A DNA stretch of 64,000 nt, from the NCBI GenBank assembly GCA_024734495.1, contig JALMQS010000846.1, positions 193,805 to 257,804 of the forward strand, read 5' to 3'. The position numbers and the translations under genes were made by a program. This document shows, piece after piece, positions 9,242 through 19,299 of the stretch (its first letter is position 1; each line of letters opens with the position of its first letter). The notes beneath the pieces are model-generated. The model worked only from the letters and a program-made list of their open reading frames with translations, was not told the DNA's origin and did no database searches. Source of the stretch: Forficula auricularia. Its lineage: Eukaryota > Arthropoda > Insecta > Dermaptera > Forficulidae.

Positions 9242-11447
9242 CCTGGGGCTGATATTTTTAGTGATCACAATCTAATTGCGATGAAATGCCAACTAAAATT
9301 TAAAAACTAATAAAAAAGGGAGGGTCGCGAAAAAACTGGGATATATCTAAATTAAAAAATAAGGAAACCCAAAAACTTTTCGAAAACGTAATGAATAAGA
9401 AACTGGAAGAAAAAACACCCACAAATAACAAAGAAGAAGAAATCGAACAAGAATGGAATGCTATGAAATCAAGCCTGACTGAAACAGCCAACGAAGTCCT
9501 TAAATCAAAGAAAAACGAAATTAAAAAGCCATGGGTAACAGACGAAATACGGCAACTGATTGACGAACGAAGAAAATTTAAGAACAGAAAAGACGAAGAA
9601 GGGAAAGAAACATATAAAAAATTAAGATGGAAAGTTATAAGAGAATGTAGAAAAGCAAAAGAAAAAATGATTCAAGAAAAATGTAAAGAAGTCAACGAAA
9701 ATCTAGTATTGGGAAAAGTTGATGTAGCCTATAGGGCAATAAAAAGAAATTTCCAAGAAGACAAGCCAAAAAGCAAGAACATAAGAGATAAAGGAGGCCA
9801 CATTATTCTAAACGAAAACGAACAGGCAAATAGATGGAAGGAACACCTAGAAGAACTCTATGGAGAAGAAAAAACAATGAACCCAATAGAAGAAGAAGAA
9901 TCTGTGGACGAAAACGAATTAGGAGACCCCATACTCAGGTCAGAATTCGAGACAGCTTTGAAGGAACTAAAAAATAATAGAGCACCCGGAATAGACAATA
10001 TACAAGCTGAAATCCTAAAGAACTCTGGAGAAAAGGCACGTGACAAACTTTTTGAACTAATTAGCAAAATCTATAAATTGGGAATCATCCCAAAAGATTT
10101 CGAAAAAAACAAAATAGTCACACTTCCCAAAAAGACAGGCGCGGATAAATGTGAAAATTTCAGGACCATTAGCCTAACCTCACATGCCTCCAAAATCCTA
10201 ACCAAAATAATCCAAAGAAGAATAGAACAAAGAGTTGAAGAAAATCTGGGAAGACCAGTTCGGCTTTAGAAGAAACAGAGGCACCCGAGAAGCAATCTCT
10301 CTCTTAGACTAATAATAGAAAGGGCTTTTATCAGGGAAGAATCTGTCTACATCGGATTCATAGACCTAGAAAAAGCATTCGATAACGTCAATTGGGAAAT
10401 TATGTTTAAAATATTAAAACAGGCGGGAATAAAATTCAGAGAGAGAAGACTAATCTACAATCTATATCAAAACCAGACGGCAATTATAAATATTGGTGAT
10501 GAACAAAGAGAAGCCAAAATAAAAAAAGGTGTAAGACAAGGATGTGTGCTGTCACCCATGATTTTCAACTTATACATAGAAGAAGCGATTAAAGAATTCA
10601 AAGACAAAATTGATACAGGTATAGAAATCCAAGGTCAAAAGATCGCTATGTTAAGATTTGCCGATGACATTGCCCTTCTAGGAAGCAATAAAAAAGAATT
10701 AGAGGACGCCTTGAATGGAATTAACCAAATCCTAATAGAAGAAATCAAAATGAAAATAAACAAGAATAAAACCAAGTTCCTAGTATGTACAAAAAAAGAA
10801 CAAACGAGACAGGAATGCATCAAAATTAACCAAGAAAACCTAGAAGGAGTTAAGGAATTCCGCTACCTAGGAAGTAAAATAACATGGGATGGGAGGAGCG
10901 AAAACGAAATTAAATCAAGAATTGCCCAAGCAAAAATGGGGTTTAATTCAAAACAAAAACTACTATGCTCCTCCTCAATCAGCTTAGCAAACAGGAAGTT
11001 GCTATTGAAGACATATGTATGGAGCATAGCCATGTACGGGTGTGAAACCTGGACAATTAGAGAAGCGGAGAGAAAGAGATTAGAGGCTTTCGAAATGTGG
11101 TGCTACAGAAGAATGACGAATATCAAATGGATGGATAAAATTACAAATGAAGAAGTTCTTGGAAGAATCGGAGAAAGAAGAACCTTGTGGAAGAGTCTGA
11201 AGAAGAGAAGAGGTCAGATGATGGGGCACACACTGAGACATGGGGGACTGCTTAGGGATATCTTGGAGGGGGAGGTGGGAAAGAAAAGGGGAAGGGGAAG
11301 AACCAGATTAGAATATTTCAACCAAATAATTGGGGATATGGGATGCCAGACATTTAGAGAGGTTAAACAGCTGGCGGGGGACAGAGTCGAGTGGAGACGG
11401 ATTGTTGCATCAAACCAGTCTTAGGACTGTATACTCAATGATGATGA
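9242..11447 (+). pseudogene. RTE-like LINE, 2.2-kb copy 2
   Basis: The longest LINE copy here, with 9-bp duplication TGGGGCAAT (9233-9241, 11448-11456). It starts in the C-terminal end of an AP endonuclease domain (SDHNLIAMKCQLKFK near 9264), with stops just after. A 292-aa frame (9391-10269) covers the linker and RT fingers (LKNNRAPGIDNIQAEILKNS, FRTISLTSHASKIL). A frameshift near 10250 and another near 10300 follow around the FGFRRNRGTREA block; FIDLEKAFDNVNW carries the first palm Asp. A 340-aa frame (10402-11424) holds GVRQGCVLSPMIFNLYIEEA, FADDIALLG and the tail. Tail ATGATGATG. About 95% identical by eye to copy 1, hence fairly young but dead. Confidence 0.87.
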
Positions 11448-11899
11448 TGGGGCAATTTACATTTATATATTATAACTTTTTTGAAAAAAATAAACTTTAA
11501 AGTAACATTTTTAAACTTTAATTAAAATTTGTATATTTAAAATTATCCTAGAAATTATATTAATGATTTTTATATGTTCAAAGATATATATTAAAAATAA
11601 AAAAAAATTAGGTGTTGCGATTTTTTTTTGCCGGTGAGTGTATTTTGATTTCAAATATTGCTGTTTAATATCTAATGGCACTCGAAAATATGTTCAAAAT
11701 GTCCTTTTTCGTCATTTTGACCGATAATATCTCAAAACTCTGACGTGTTGTAAAAAATTCTGAAATTGCATGATAATCAGTGTAGAAAACTCTACTGGAA
11801 TTCATTGTTAGGTTTACAGAGTTAAATTTTCGTTTAATTTTTGTCGAGTAGTGTTATTTTTAATAAACCCTCTTGCATTCCTCTGGAATGAATAGTGAA

Positions 11900-12162
11900 C
11901 CTTGTGGAAGAGTCTGAAAAAGAGAAGAGGTCAGATGATGGGGCACACACTGAGACATGGGGGATTGCTTAGGGGATGATATCTTGGAGGGGAAGGTGGG
12001 AAAGAAAAGGGGAAGGCCCAGATTAGAATATTTCAACCAAATAATTGGGGATAAGGGATGCAAGACATTTAGAGAGGTCAAACAGCTGGCGGGGGACAGA
12101 GTCGAGTGGAGACGGATTGTTGCATCAAATCAGTCTTAGGACAGTATACTCAATGATGATGA
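11900..12162 (+). pseudogene. RTE-like LINE 3' fragment, copy 3
   Basis: The last part of the same LINE: LWKSLKKRRGQMMGHTLRHG, then GRPRLEYFNQIIGDKGC and VASNQS, with a small frameshift near 11975. The tail is ATGATGATG. A short duplication AGTGAA flanks it (11894-11899, 12163-12168). Confidence 0.8.
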
Positions 12163-12489
12163 AGTGAAAATATATGGTATTTCTATATATGCATTGATAT
12201 CACAAAGAGAAGTTTTTTCTTTAATTAACTAATGCATTATGTTAAAATTATTATCACTTGAGAAATGCATTTGAATGAAAAATAATTTTTATTACCTTTA
12301 CTAAAATTTGATTAGAATAAAATTTGTAAAATGATTGACCACAATTACCTAAGATTTGTTTTTTGAAGTAGCAGCGTCCCAAATGAAGTCAAACGCCTCC
12401 AACAATCCCTAACAATAAGAATGCAATAATTAGTTAAATTTCAAATTCAAATTCAAACACAGAACATGAAAATATGTTAAATGATTTTA

Positions 12490-13510
12490 ATACCTACCTA
12501 TATATATATAAAATTAAGGTTTTGTCTGTACATTGCTCCAAATCACGCCAAATTTTGGTTGCACACGTTTCAAGCAAAGTTATAAACGAAAACACTCTCA
12601 ACAAAATTCCTGTCTGTATGTCTGTCTGTTTCAGTGGTTTCCGCGAAAAGTTGCTCACGATTCACGTAAAAACGGCTGAAGGGATTATTATGAAATTTCA
12701 TATTTACATCAGATGTCTTCTAACTTAGGTTTTTAGCGTTTTGATATTTTGACCCCAGGAGGGGGTTTGGGGGGGCGCACCAATGAAAATTATCGAATAA
12801 CTCCTAAACTATTAACTCTACGGCAAAGGTTATAATGAGCAAAGTTGTAGGGGATGTGATTGCTGACTACTTTATGTTTAAAAAAATTTCCCCAAAAAAA
12901 CACCCAAAAAGGGGGGGGGTGCAAAAATGTAAATTCTTGCCCTTGGAGCAAACTCAACCAAATTTTGTATACATAATCTCTGGGCCTCTAGAGAGCTAGA
13001 AATGGAAAACTAACCACCCAAAATGGGGGGAGGGTCAAAAAATGAAAATTCTTTCTCTTGGACCAAACTCAACCAAATTTTGTATACATGATGTGTGGGT
13101 CACTAGAAGGCTAGAAATGCAAAAACTGGGTGCGGGGTGGAATGAAGTGGGGATGGGTTAGGGTATCGGGTGCGCGGGGTGGAATGGGGGTGGGGTGAGG
13201 GAGTGAGGCGAAGTAGAGTGGGGGTGCGCAGGGTTGGAGGGCACGTGGTGGGTGGGGTCCGGAGTGGATGGGGTGCGGGGTCCGAGGTGGGTGGGGTGCA
13301 GGTGGTGGTGTGGGGGCTGGGGTTGGGTACGGGTGCATGGGGTGGGGATGCTGGAGGGGTTTCGGGGTGTGAGGGTGTGTTCGTGGGTTAGGGTGCAAAT
13401 GAGGTGGGGGTGCTGGGAATAGGGGTGAGGGTGGGGTACGTGGACTGGGAGTCCAGGGGGCATGCCCCCTGGCTAGCAAGAGGGCTGCCGAAGGCGGGCC
13501 TTGCAACTAG
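12490..13510 (+). mobile_element. Helitron-like non-autonomous repeat
   Basis: It opens with CTATATATATATAAAATTAA followed by TGTCTGTACATTGCTCC and the GTTTCAGTGGTTTCCGCG region, a style of 5' end common in insect Helitrons. The 3' end reads CTAG then T (13507-13511), preceded by a small GCCGAAGGC hairpin, as Helitron ends do. A partial second copy lies at 16168-16625. Internally the GGTCAAAAAATGAAAATTC / CTCAACCAAATTTTGTATAC block occurs twice. There is no Rep/helicase frame. Assignment rests on termini only. Confidence 0.45.
13120..13465. repeat. Extremely G-rich, C-poor tract
   Basis: About 345 bases of irregular GGGGTG/GGGTGC repeats on the plus strand, in the 3' end of the Helitron-like repeat. 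Strand asymmetry is extreme, with many runs of three to four G, so G-quadruplex formation is likely. The proline-rich and glycine-rich frames on both strands are by-products of this composition. Confidence 0.8.
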
Positions 13511-13678
13511 TCTACAATAATATTTGAATGTATATTAAAAGCCATAACTACTAGGATAAAGTATAGCAACGGTCCGTTACAGTTTATTACTTTCACATTT
13601 ATATTCTATAGAATATAATGGGGAAGTAAGTAGGTTATAATGAAAGGCAGTCCATAAATTATTTAAATTTTATTCAAA

Positions 13679-13707
13679 TTTCGGAGACTTTTTCTCTCCT
13701 TCTTCAG
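13679..13707 (-). ncRNA. Hammerhead ribozyme core motif
   Basis: Minus strand: CTGAAGA, a perfect 5-bp stem II (GGAGA/TCTCC), GAAA. The opposite arm has GGAGA/TTTCC, where the A-to-G.T change keeps pairing as a wobble. Confidence 0.55.
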
Positions 13708-13830
13708 GGAATTCAGATAACTAAGTACACTTATGATATAATGTTGAAAAATATTGTAATATTGTTGATATCACTGAAAGGATAGACAAATGGGAACCGA
13801 GTTATACTCACCCATCAATAATTCAATACC

Positions 13831-13860
13831 CTGAAGAAGGAGAGAAAAAGTTTCCGAAAC
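13831..13860 (+). ncRNA. Hammerhead ribozyme core motif
   Basis: CTGAAGA, stem II GGAGA/TTTCC (five pairs including one G.T), then GAAAC. Confidence 0.55.
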
Positions 13861-14084
13861 GTGAGAATTTAAATAAAATTTAAATAATTTATAGACTTTC
13901 ATTATAACCTATTTATTTCGCTTACCAGTGAGTCTTTCTAAGAAAATAAATAAAATTAAATAATGGGGAAGTATTGTTTTTTCTTTTACTCTGCATTCCG
14001 CTCAACATATCACCACATATTAGGTACTGAGAAATTTCCTAAATTCAAATAGAACATTTCGGGAAATGCCATTCCAAATTGTGG

Positions 14085-14201
14085 ATATGGAATGCGAGAC
14101 ATTTAGAGTGGTCAAACAGCTGGCGGGGGACAGAGTCGAGTGGAGATTGATTGTTGCATCAAACCAGTCTTAGGACGGTATACTCAATGATGATGATGAT
14201 A
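14085..14201 (+). pseudogene. RTE-like LINE 3' fragment, copy 4
   Basis: About 115 bases of the same LINE tail (VKQLAGDRVEWRLIVASNQS, stop, GTATACTCAATGATGATGAT). Severely 5'-truncated. Confidence 0.8.
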
Positions 14202-14203
14202 TA

Positions 14204-14651
14204 AAAAAATTAAATATTTAAAATGATTTGGAAAATTAAAAATTTTTAAGAGAGATGGAAATCTGACTTACACTCATTTCTTATAAAATTATAGTATCAG
14301 CGCTTCTAACGTTCTAACATAAACTTTTAATAAATAAACATGGCACATTTATACGTACGGTGACCATATTTTCGGGATCATAATCGGGGTAAAAGAAAAA
14401 AAAACACACAAACAGCAAAAAATAATAAAACTTTTGTATTGGATTATTTAATAAATTGTTTATTGAAAGGATGAAAATAACAATTAAACTGACTGTAAAA
14501 TAATAAAATGTTTATATAATAATAATAATATGCAAATATGAAACTAAAAAATAAATACTATTTATACCTCCCAGAATACAAAATCCCTTTTTACATGCTT
14601 TATATTATCATCACCTGTATGTAATCTATGAATTTATCAATGTGATTTTTG
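14204..14651. other. AT-rich stretch with no recognised gene
   Basis: No protein frame or clear repeat ends. The word TTCTGTTAAATCCCGCAAAC at about 14652 recurs with one change at 14951, so the segment with the SINE sits between two short direct repeats. Confidence 0.4.
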
Positions 14652-14759
14652 TTCTGTTAAATCCCGCAAACATTTCTCTATAAAAATATTTGTTTACCTA
14701 AACGTCCTACTCAATTTAAATGTAATTATATAAAAATAATAAAAATAAATACATTTCAT

Positions 14760-14938
14760 GGGGGTCAGATAGGCTAGTCGGTAGCGCATCATCCTGCTAA
14801 CCAAGTGGACCCGGGTTCGAATCCGACTCGAGGCATTCGGCTAAAATCTGACCCCCGGGATAGGGACAAATTTAAAAAATATATAGTATCGTAAAAATGG
14901 CTTATGGTTAGAAAGGCCGAAAAGCCAAAAAAAAAAAA
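14760..14938 (+). mobile_element. tRNA-derived SINE
   Basis: The 5' part resembles a tRNA gene: an A-box-like TAGGCTAGTCGGTAGCGC and a canonical B-box GGGTTCGAATCCGAC, the pol III internal promoter. It is followed by an unrelated body and an A-rich end of about 15 A. A 13-base target duplication AAATACATTTCAT (14747-14759 and 14939-14951) flanks it exactly. The acceptor and anticodon stems no longer pair properly, so it is a SINE and not a functional tRNA gene. The parental tRNA is uncertain; GCT sits where an anticodon could be. Confidence 0.85.
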
Positions 14939-15009
14939 AAATACATTTCATTCTGTTAAATTCCGCAAACTTTTCTCTATAAAAATAATTAATACTAAAA
15001 AGTAAGAAA

Positions 15010-15206
15010 ATAAATTATATTTTAAAAAATAAAAAACACACTTCTAAAAAGTACAAAATAATGTAATACTTAATTAAAAAGCGTGGGGGAACTTTGTCGA
15101 AATTAATTAAAAGTTTCTGCGCCCCAGAATTTTTGATTAAGTATTACATTATTTTGTACTTTTTAGAAGCGTGTTTTTTAGTTTTTTTTTTTTTAATATA
15201 ATTTAT
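15010..15206. mobile_element. MITE-like inverted repeat
   Basis: Arms of about 65 bp (15010-15074 and 15140-15206) are reverse complements, including CTAAAAAGTACAAAATAATG. The loop of about 60 bases contains a shorter imperfect GTGGGG/CCCC pairing. Non-coding. Confidence 0.65.
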
Positions 15207-15210
15207 AGCC

Positions 15211-16119
15211 CAAGAGCCCACGACGGCCAGACCTTCGTTATTTTATAAAAGCTGAAAGTTTTTGTGTGCATGTCCCCTATACAGGTAAGAACGACCAGCG
15301 ACTATAGAGTTTGGGTTGTGGTTACTTTGGCAGGTAACAGGTAATAAAGGTGTATAATATAGTACTTTAAATTCGTTAAAGTATAAAGCTCAATTTTTTA
15401 TATTTTCTTCTGGATAACTTTAGAAATCTCGTCATCCATTGCCGGACACTTATGACAGTTGCCACCCCCTGCCAGACACCCCTAAACTTTAAGAAACTCA
15501 AGCTTGAGTGGTTTGCCATAAAAGAATTTAGTCTTTTTGATTTTAAGTCGATTCTTCCACGTTTTCAGTAGAAGTTGTCATTAATAGTCAAAACGACAAA
15601 AATGGAATGCAATAAGGTTATTCCTCTAGTATTAGATAAGAATCGATGGTTATTTTTTATTTTAAGTCGATTCCTCCATGTCATCACCAATGGTTATCAA
15701 TAATAACCGAAATGTCAAAAATCTATGTAAAAACCATTAAAACTGTCCGCCTGTTGAGGTAACATTTTTTTATAGGTCGCCAAGTAACATATATAAAATT
15801 TATCTTTTATATTATAACGAAAGTATAATTATAATTTATTAAAGTTTAGGGGTGTCTGGCAGGGGTAGCAACTGTCATAAGTGTCCGGCAATGGATGACG
15901 AGATTTCTAAAGTTATCCTGAAGAAAATATAAAAAAATTGAGCTTTATACTTTAACGAATTTAAAGTACTATTTTATACACCTTTATTACCTGTTACCTG
16001 CCAAAGTAACCACAACCCAAACTCTATAGTCGCTGGTCGTTCTTACCTGTATAGGGACATGCACAGAAAAACTTTCAGCTTTTATAAAATAACGAAGGTC
16101 TGGCCGTCGTGGGCTCTTG
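15211..16119. mobile_element. Long-TIR element, 280-bp arms
   Basis: A 909-bp element with arms 15211-15490 and 15841-16119 that are almost perfectly inverted, starting CAAGAGCCCACGACGGCCAG. The 350-bp centre has an internal repeat (TTTTAAGTCGATTC twice, near 15541 and 15662) and no protein frame. It directly abuts the 15010-15206 inverted repeat. Superfamily is not clear because no target duplication was found. Confidence 0.75.
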
Positions 16120-16147
16120 ATCTATTATTTTCAAATCAGCTATTTTG

Positions 16148-16167
16148 ATATCATCATCATTGAGTAT
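16148..16167 (-). mobile_element. RTE-like LINE 3' tail, antisense
   Basis: ATATCATCATCATTGAGTAT is the reverse complement of the LINE terminus seen in copies 1-4. Its interior is replaced by the Helitron-like repeat; a further antisense LINE scrap lies at 16626-16655. Confidence 0.7.
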
Positions 16168-16625
16168 CTATATACCTATATAAAATTAAGGTATTGTCTG
16201 TACATTGCTCTAAATCACGCCAAATTTTGGTTGCACACATTTCAAGCAAAGTTATGAACGAAAACACCTCAACAAAATTCCTGTCTGTATGTATGTCTGT
16301 TTCCGTGGTTTCCGCAAAAAGTTGCTCACGATTCACGTTAAAACGGCTGAAGGGATTATTATAAAATTTCATATTTGTATCAGATGTCTTCCAACTTACG
16401 TTTATAGCTATTTAACGTTTTGATATTTTGACCGCAAAAGGGGTTTGGAGGGGCGGACCAATGAAAATTATTAAATAACTCTTAAACTATTAACTCTACG
16501 GCAAATTTTATTATGACCAAAGTTGTAGGGGGTGTGATTTCTGACAACTTTTGTTTAAGAAAAATTCCCCCACAAAGGGGGAGGGGGTCAAAATATGAAA
16601 ATTCTTGCTCTTGGACCATACTCAA
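16168..16625 (+). mobile_element. Helitron-like repeat, truncated second copy
   Basis: About 85-90% similar by eye to the first 460 bases of the repeat at 12490. It stops in CTTGGACCATACTCAACC, so the G-rich 3' end is missing. Confidence 0.6.
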
Positions 16626-16655
16626 CCATGTGCCCCATCATCAGACTCTTCCACA
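16626..16655 (-). pseudogene. RTE-like LINE coding scrap, antisense
   Basis: The reverse complement encodes the LWKSL...MMGH part of the LINE tail with an internal deletion of about 18 bases. Together with 16148-16167 it shows an antisense LINE copy disrupted by the intervening repeat. Confidence 0.55.
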
Positions 16656-17760
16656 AATTTATTCATATTCAGATATATGAAAAATTATTTGATCAATATT
16701 TAAGTAATATTCTAAATTTCTTATTTCATGAATTTTCCCAGATAGGGAGGGTATTTATTTAATTTTTAAAATCATATTTATTTTTTACATAGCAAACCAG
16801 TAGATACTTACTTACTATACAAATTCATAATAATAGTAAATAATACATGCAATAAAAATGAATTTGTAGAATTAAAAGCTCGCGAGAGGGACGTCCCTGA
16901 AGTAGTTCTCCATCCATGGCGTACCTGATATCAGAGACGGCGGAACCGTGGGCTTATCTGACCCACCTGGAAATTTGTCAAGGGGGTCAGCGGACTCCTA
17001 AAGAAAGAAATTTTACCGTTACTTTACCCAAAAACAACTTTTTGCCAAATTGTTGGTTGTAAAATCATGTTATACTATCATCTGTTTGCGTTAAAAAAAA
17101 ACCTAAAAACCTTGCGCCGTAACGTTAGCCTAATAATTACTCACTTTACTTAAATAGGCAGGACTAGGTCAAGAACAGGCTGTCGGTCGACTACCTGGGT
17201 CTACAAGAGCTACAATATTCGGCAAAATCCAATGAACACTTGATTGTAGATTAATTTAGTGTCTTAAAGATCATGTCCAATTTATTGAACATTAATTACC
17301 GGTTACCGGTAGTTTCTTAATTAATTCTTTTTTTGATGAACAAAGGTTTTGTTTTCCTAGTTACATAATAAGTTTATTACTCATATTTGCTAAGAATAAT
17401 ACAAGTATATATTGCTAATTAATTTCGTTTTATTTTATTACCTTTTGAACCTAAACTCAAGCATTATAACTACAAACAAAAATTTGAACTCTTTTTTCTT
17501 TCAGTTTTCAATAAAATCCCAGCTACAAACTGCTTAAAAATGGGTTAAATTGTACCAATTTGCTTCAAAATTTTCCCAGACCCCCCGGTAGGCCTACATC
17601 ACTTTCCAAGTTTTGACCTCCTCTCTGGTCTAAGATCGTTCTGCCGTGCTTGCCTGATATAGTTATTTTACAGTTCCCTAATCAATGATTTTTTCCGAAA
17701 TCGATAGAGCCGTTTTCGAGAAACAAATTATAAATAAATAAATATAAGAAATAATTTTTA
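16656..17760. other. No recognised gene; GC-richer patch at 16870-17020
   Basis: Mostly AT-rich. The patch around 16870-17020 has balanced composition and may be an old LINE or LTR fragment, but I could not identify a conserved motif in any frame. Confidence 0.4.
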
Positions 17761-17812
17761 AGGATTTAGGTGTCGGTTCTAGGTGAAACATTATATAAAA
17801 GCTTTTACAGCT
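17761..17812 (+). mobile_element. Penelope-like element 5' end fragment
   Basis: GGTGTCGGTTCTAGGTGAAA CAT matches the start motif of the other Penelope-like copies, then the sequence passes directly into a mariner fragment. Confidence 0.5.
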
Positions 17813-18130
17813 TGAATGGGATACAATGCCACACCCACCATATTCTCCAGACCTGGCACCATCGGATTATTATTTGTTCCGGTCACTCCAAAATTTTTTA
17901 GACGGTAAAACCTTCACCTCAAATGAGGAGGTCAAAAACCACCTCGATCAGTTTTTTGCCAGCAAAGACCAAAAATTTTATGAGCGTGGAATTATGCTAC
18001 TACCAGAAAGATGACAAAAGGTGTTGGACCAGAACGGCCAATATATAATTTAATAAAGTATTTGTTTATTATACGAAAACTGTCTTTCATTTCCACAAAA
18101 AAAAAACTAAATTACTTTCCGAACAACCCG
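17813..18130 (+). pseudogene. mariner transposase C-terminal fragment
   Basis: Encodes HPPYSPDLAPSDYYLF, the block that carries the final Asp of the mariner D,D34D triad, then DGKTFTSNEEVKNHL and the C-terminus, ending after a stop near 18050. The 3' inverted repeat ends TTACTTTCCGAACAACCC, similar to cecropia/mellifera-type mariner ends. It is a different lineage from the mariner at 3217. The 5' two-thirds are missing. Confidence 0.85.
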
Positions 18131-18132
18131 AG

Positions 18133-18635
18133 GTTAATAACTTATGAGGAGAATTTTCTAGGTTAAATTCAGTATTCTCAATAATCAATTGGACTTTGAC
18201 AAAGATATAGGTAATCAATCATTGATTCTAATTTGGCTAAAATTAATAAATTAAAAATCGGCTCCTAAATTCGATTACATATTTTGTGTTTGTATTTTGT
18301 TTTTTGTTTTTATTTTAATTTGTTTTTATTTTTTGTTTTTAATTTTATTTTAAATAATAACATTTTGTTTATATTTAAGAAAAAGATTGAAAGTATTTTC
18401 TGAACGTACTCTAACTTCTTTGTTGTTGATGAAACTTTCTGAATATACTCTTCTCTCTCAAAATTTTACTTGTTAAACGTTTTTACAAATTTGTATTCAG
18501 TTTTTATTTGAACTCCTGAAGATGGGCTAATAACCCGAAATATATATCGAGTGAATCAAACTCAAAATAAACATACATTTGTTTTAATATTTCCTTTTTG
18601 TGAAACTTAACCTAGAAAATTCTCCTCATAAGTTA
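18133..18635. mobile_element. Penelope-type terminal repeat with inverted flanks
   Basis: CTTATGAGGAGAATTTTCTA near 18138 recurs as its complement at about 18614-18633, bracketing a 500-bp segment that contains a hammerhead core and the CCCGAAATATATATCGAGTG word shared by Penelope-like copies. No RT frame remains. Confidence 0.55.
18516..18541 (+). ncRNA. Hammerhead ribozyme core motif
   Basis: CTGAAGA, stem II GGG/CCC around CTAATAA, then GAAA. Homologous to the cores at 19419 and 48693; the stem bases covary between the three. Confidence 0.55.
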
Positions 18636-19157
18636 AGGTCTCTACCCACTACAACGTATAATACTATGACCGTACTAGGAACGTGTCGGGTAAAAAAATA
18701 TTCTTTGTATTGAAAAGTATGAGACTATGCCCACTAGACCGTTCCGTCACCGACCAGCACCGTCGGCTACTATGAACGGAGCGTTAATAAATTGTCGGTG
18801 AGAATATTTTGCCGGTGCCGATACGCTCCGCGCATGGCACGCGACGTTGCCAAACCGATTCGCGCAGGCGGCGAAACGGTGAGCTGCATTATTGGTATCC
18901 AATTATTTATTTAATGAATTTAATATTTGTATTTAAATGAGCGTTGTAAACGCCTTTACTTAGTCATCTGTTGCCTTTGGTGGATTTAGATCTGTATGAT
19001 GATACAGATTACATACGGGCATCATACGGGATGTATACGGGCACAGAACGCCGTCGATCCGTTTCAGTGGGCATAGCAGGACGTCTCGTGTTGCTTTTCA
19101 TGTCTGATACGTTCCTAGTACGGTCATAGTATGATACGTTGTAGTGGGTAGAGACCT
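18636..19157. mobile_element. PIF/Harbinger-type MITE, 522 bp
   Basis: Terminal inverted repeats of about 50 bp (AGGTCTCTACCCACTACAAC... and complement) are flanked by TTA on both sides (18633-18635, 19158-19160). A 3-bp TTA duplication is the PIF/Harbinger habit. The interior has no transposase frame. Confidence 0.7.
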
Positions 19158-19299
19158 TTAAATATAAGAAAATTGCTCATTTTCTAGTATAAAAAATAAA
19201 ATATAAGATATATGGTAGATAAATAAAAATTAAAAATAACAATTACTTACTTATATAAGGTTATGTTCTTCAAAAACTAAAACTACTTAGTTTTTTTTT

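Larger units (their letters stand above)
7931..11640. mobile_element. Tc1-like non-autonomous element carrying a LINE
   Basis: Terminal inverted repeats CACTCACCGGCAAAAAAAAC...CACC and complement at 11600-11640 are flanked by TA on both sides (7929-7930, 11641-11642), the target-site habit of Tc1/mariner elements. After subtracting the nested LINE (9242-11456) about 1.5 kb remain, without a transposase frame. Its left half contains a 392-bp tandem duplication. Confidence 0.7.
6553..11853. mobile_element. Outer long-TIR element, host of a nest of insertions
   Basis: The ends begin CACTGTTCGACAAAAATT on the left and carry its diverged complement on the right; both flanks read TTA, a likely 3-bp target duplication. 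The right arm is 11643-11853. The matching left arm is split into 6553-6659 and 7618-about 7725 by a LINE insertion. Between the arms, 7728-7916 is a further internal palindrome. Without its insertions the element is only about 0.6 kb and non-coding, so it is a MITE-like foldback. The CACTG start with a 3-bp duplication could point to CACTA or PIF/Harbinger mobilisation; I cannot decide. Confidence 0.65.
13629..13960. mobile_element. Penelope-type inverted repeat with 13-bp target duplication
   Basis: Flanked by TAATGGGGAAGTA at 13616-13628 and 13961-13973. The outer parts are inverted (TAGGTTATAATGAAAG on the left; its complement CTTTCATTATAACCTA on the right), and each arm carries a hammerhead core. 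A central unique segment (about 13715-13825) separates them. No coding sequence. Confidence 0.78.

Noticed and set aside
13111..13506. Proline-rich 131-aa and 101-aa minus-strand frames, Gly/Val-rich plus-strand frames
   Set aside because: They arise from the biased composition of the G-rich tract; there is no conserved motif and several overlapping frames are open at once.
14760..14835. Functional tRNA gene
   Set aside because: Only the promoter boxes are tRNA-like. Acceptor and anticodon stems do not pair, and the exact target duplication with an A-rich end shows a SINE.
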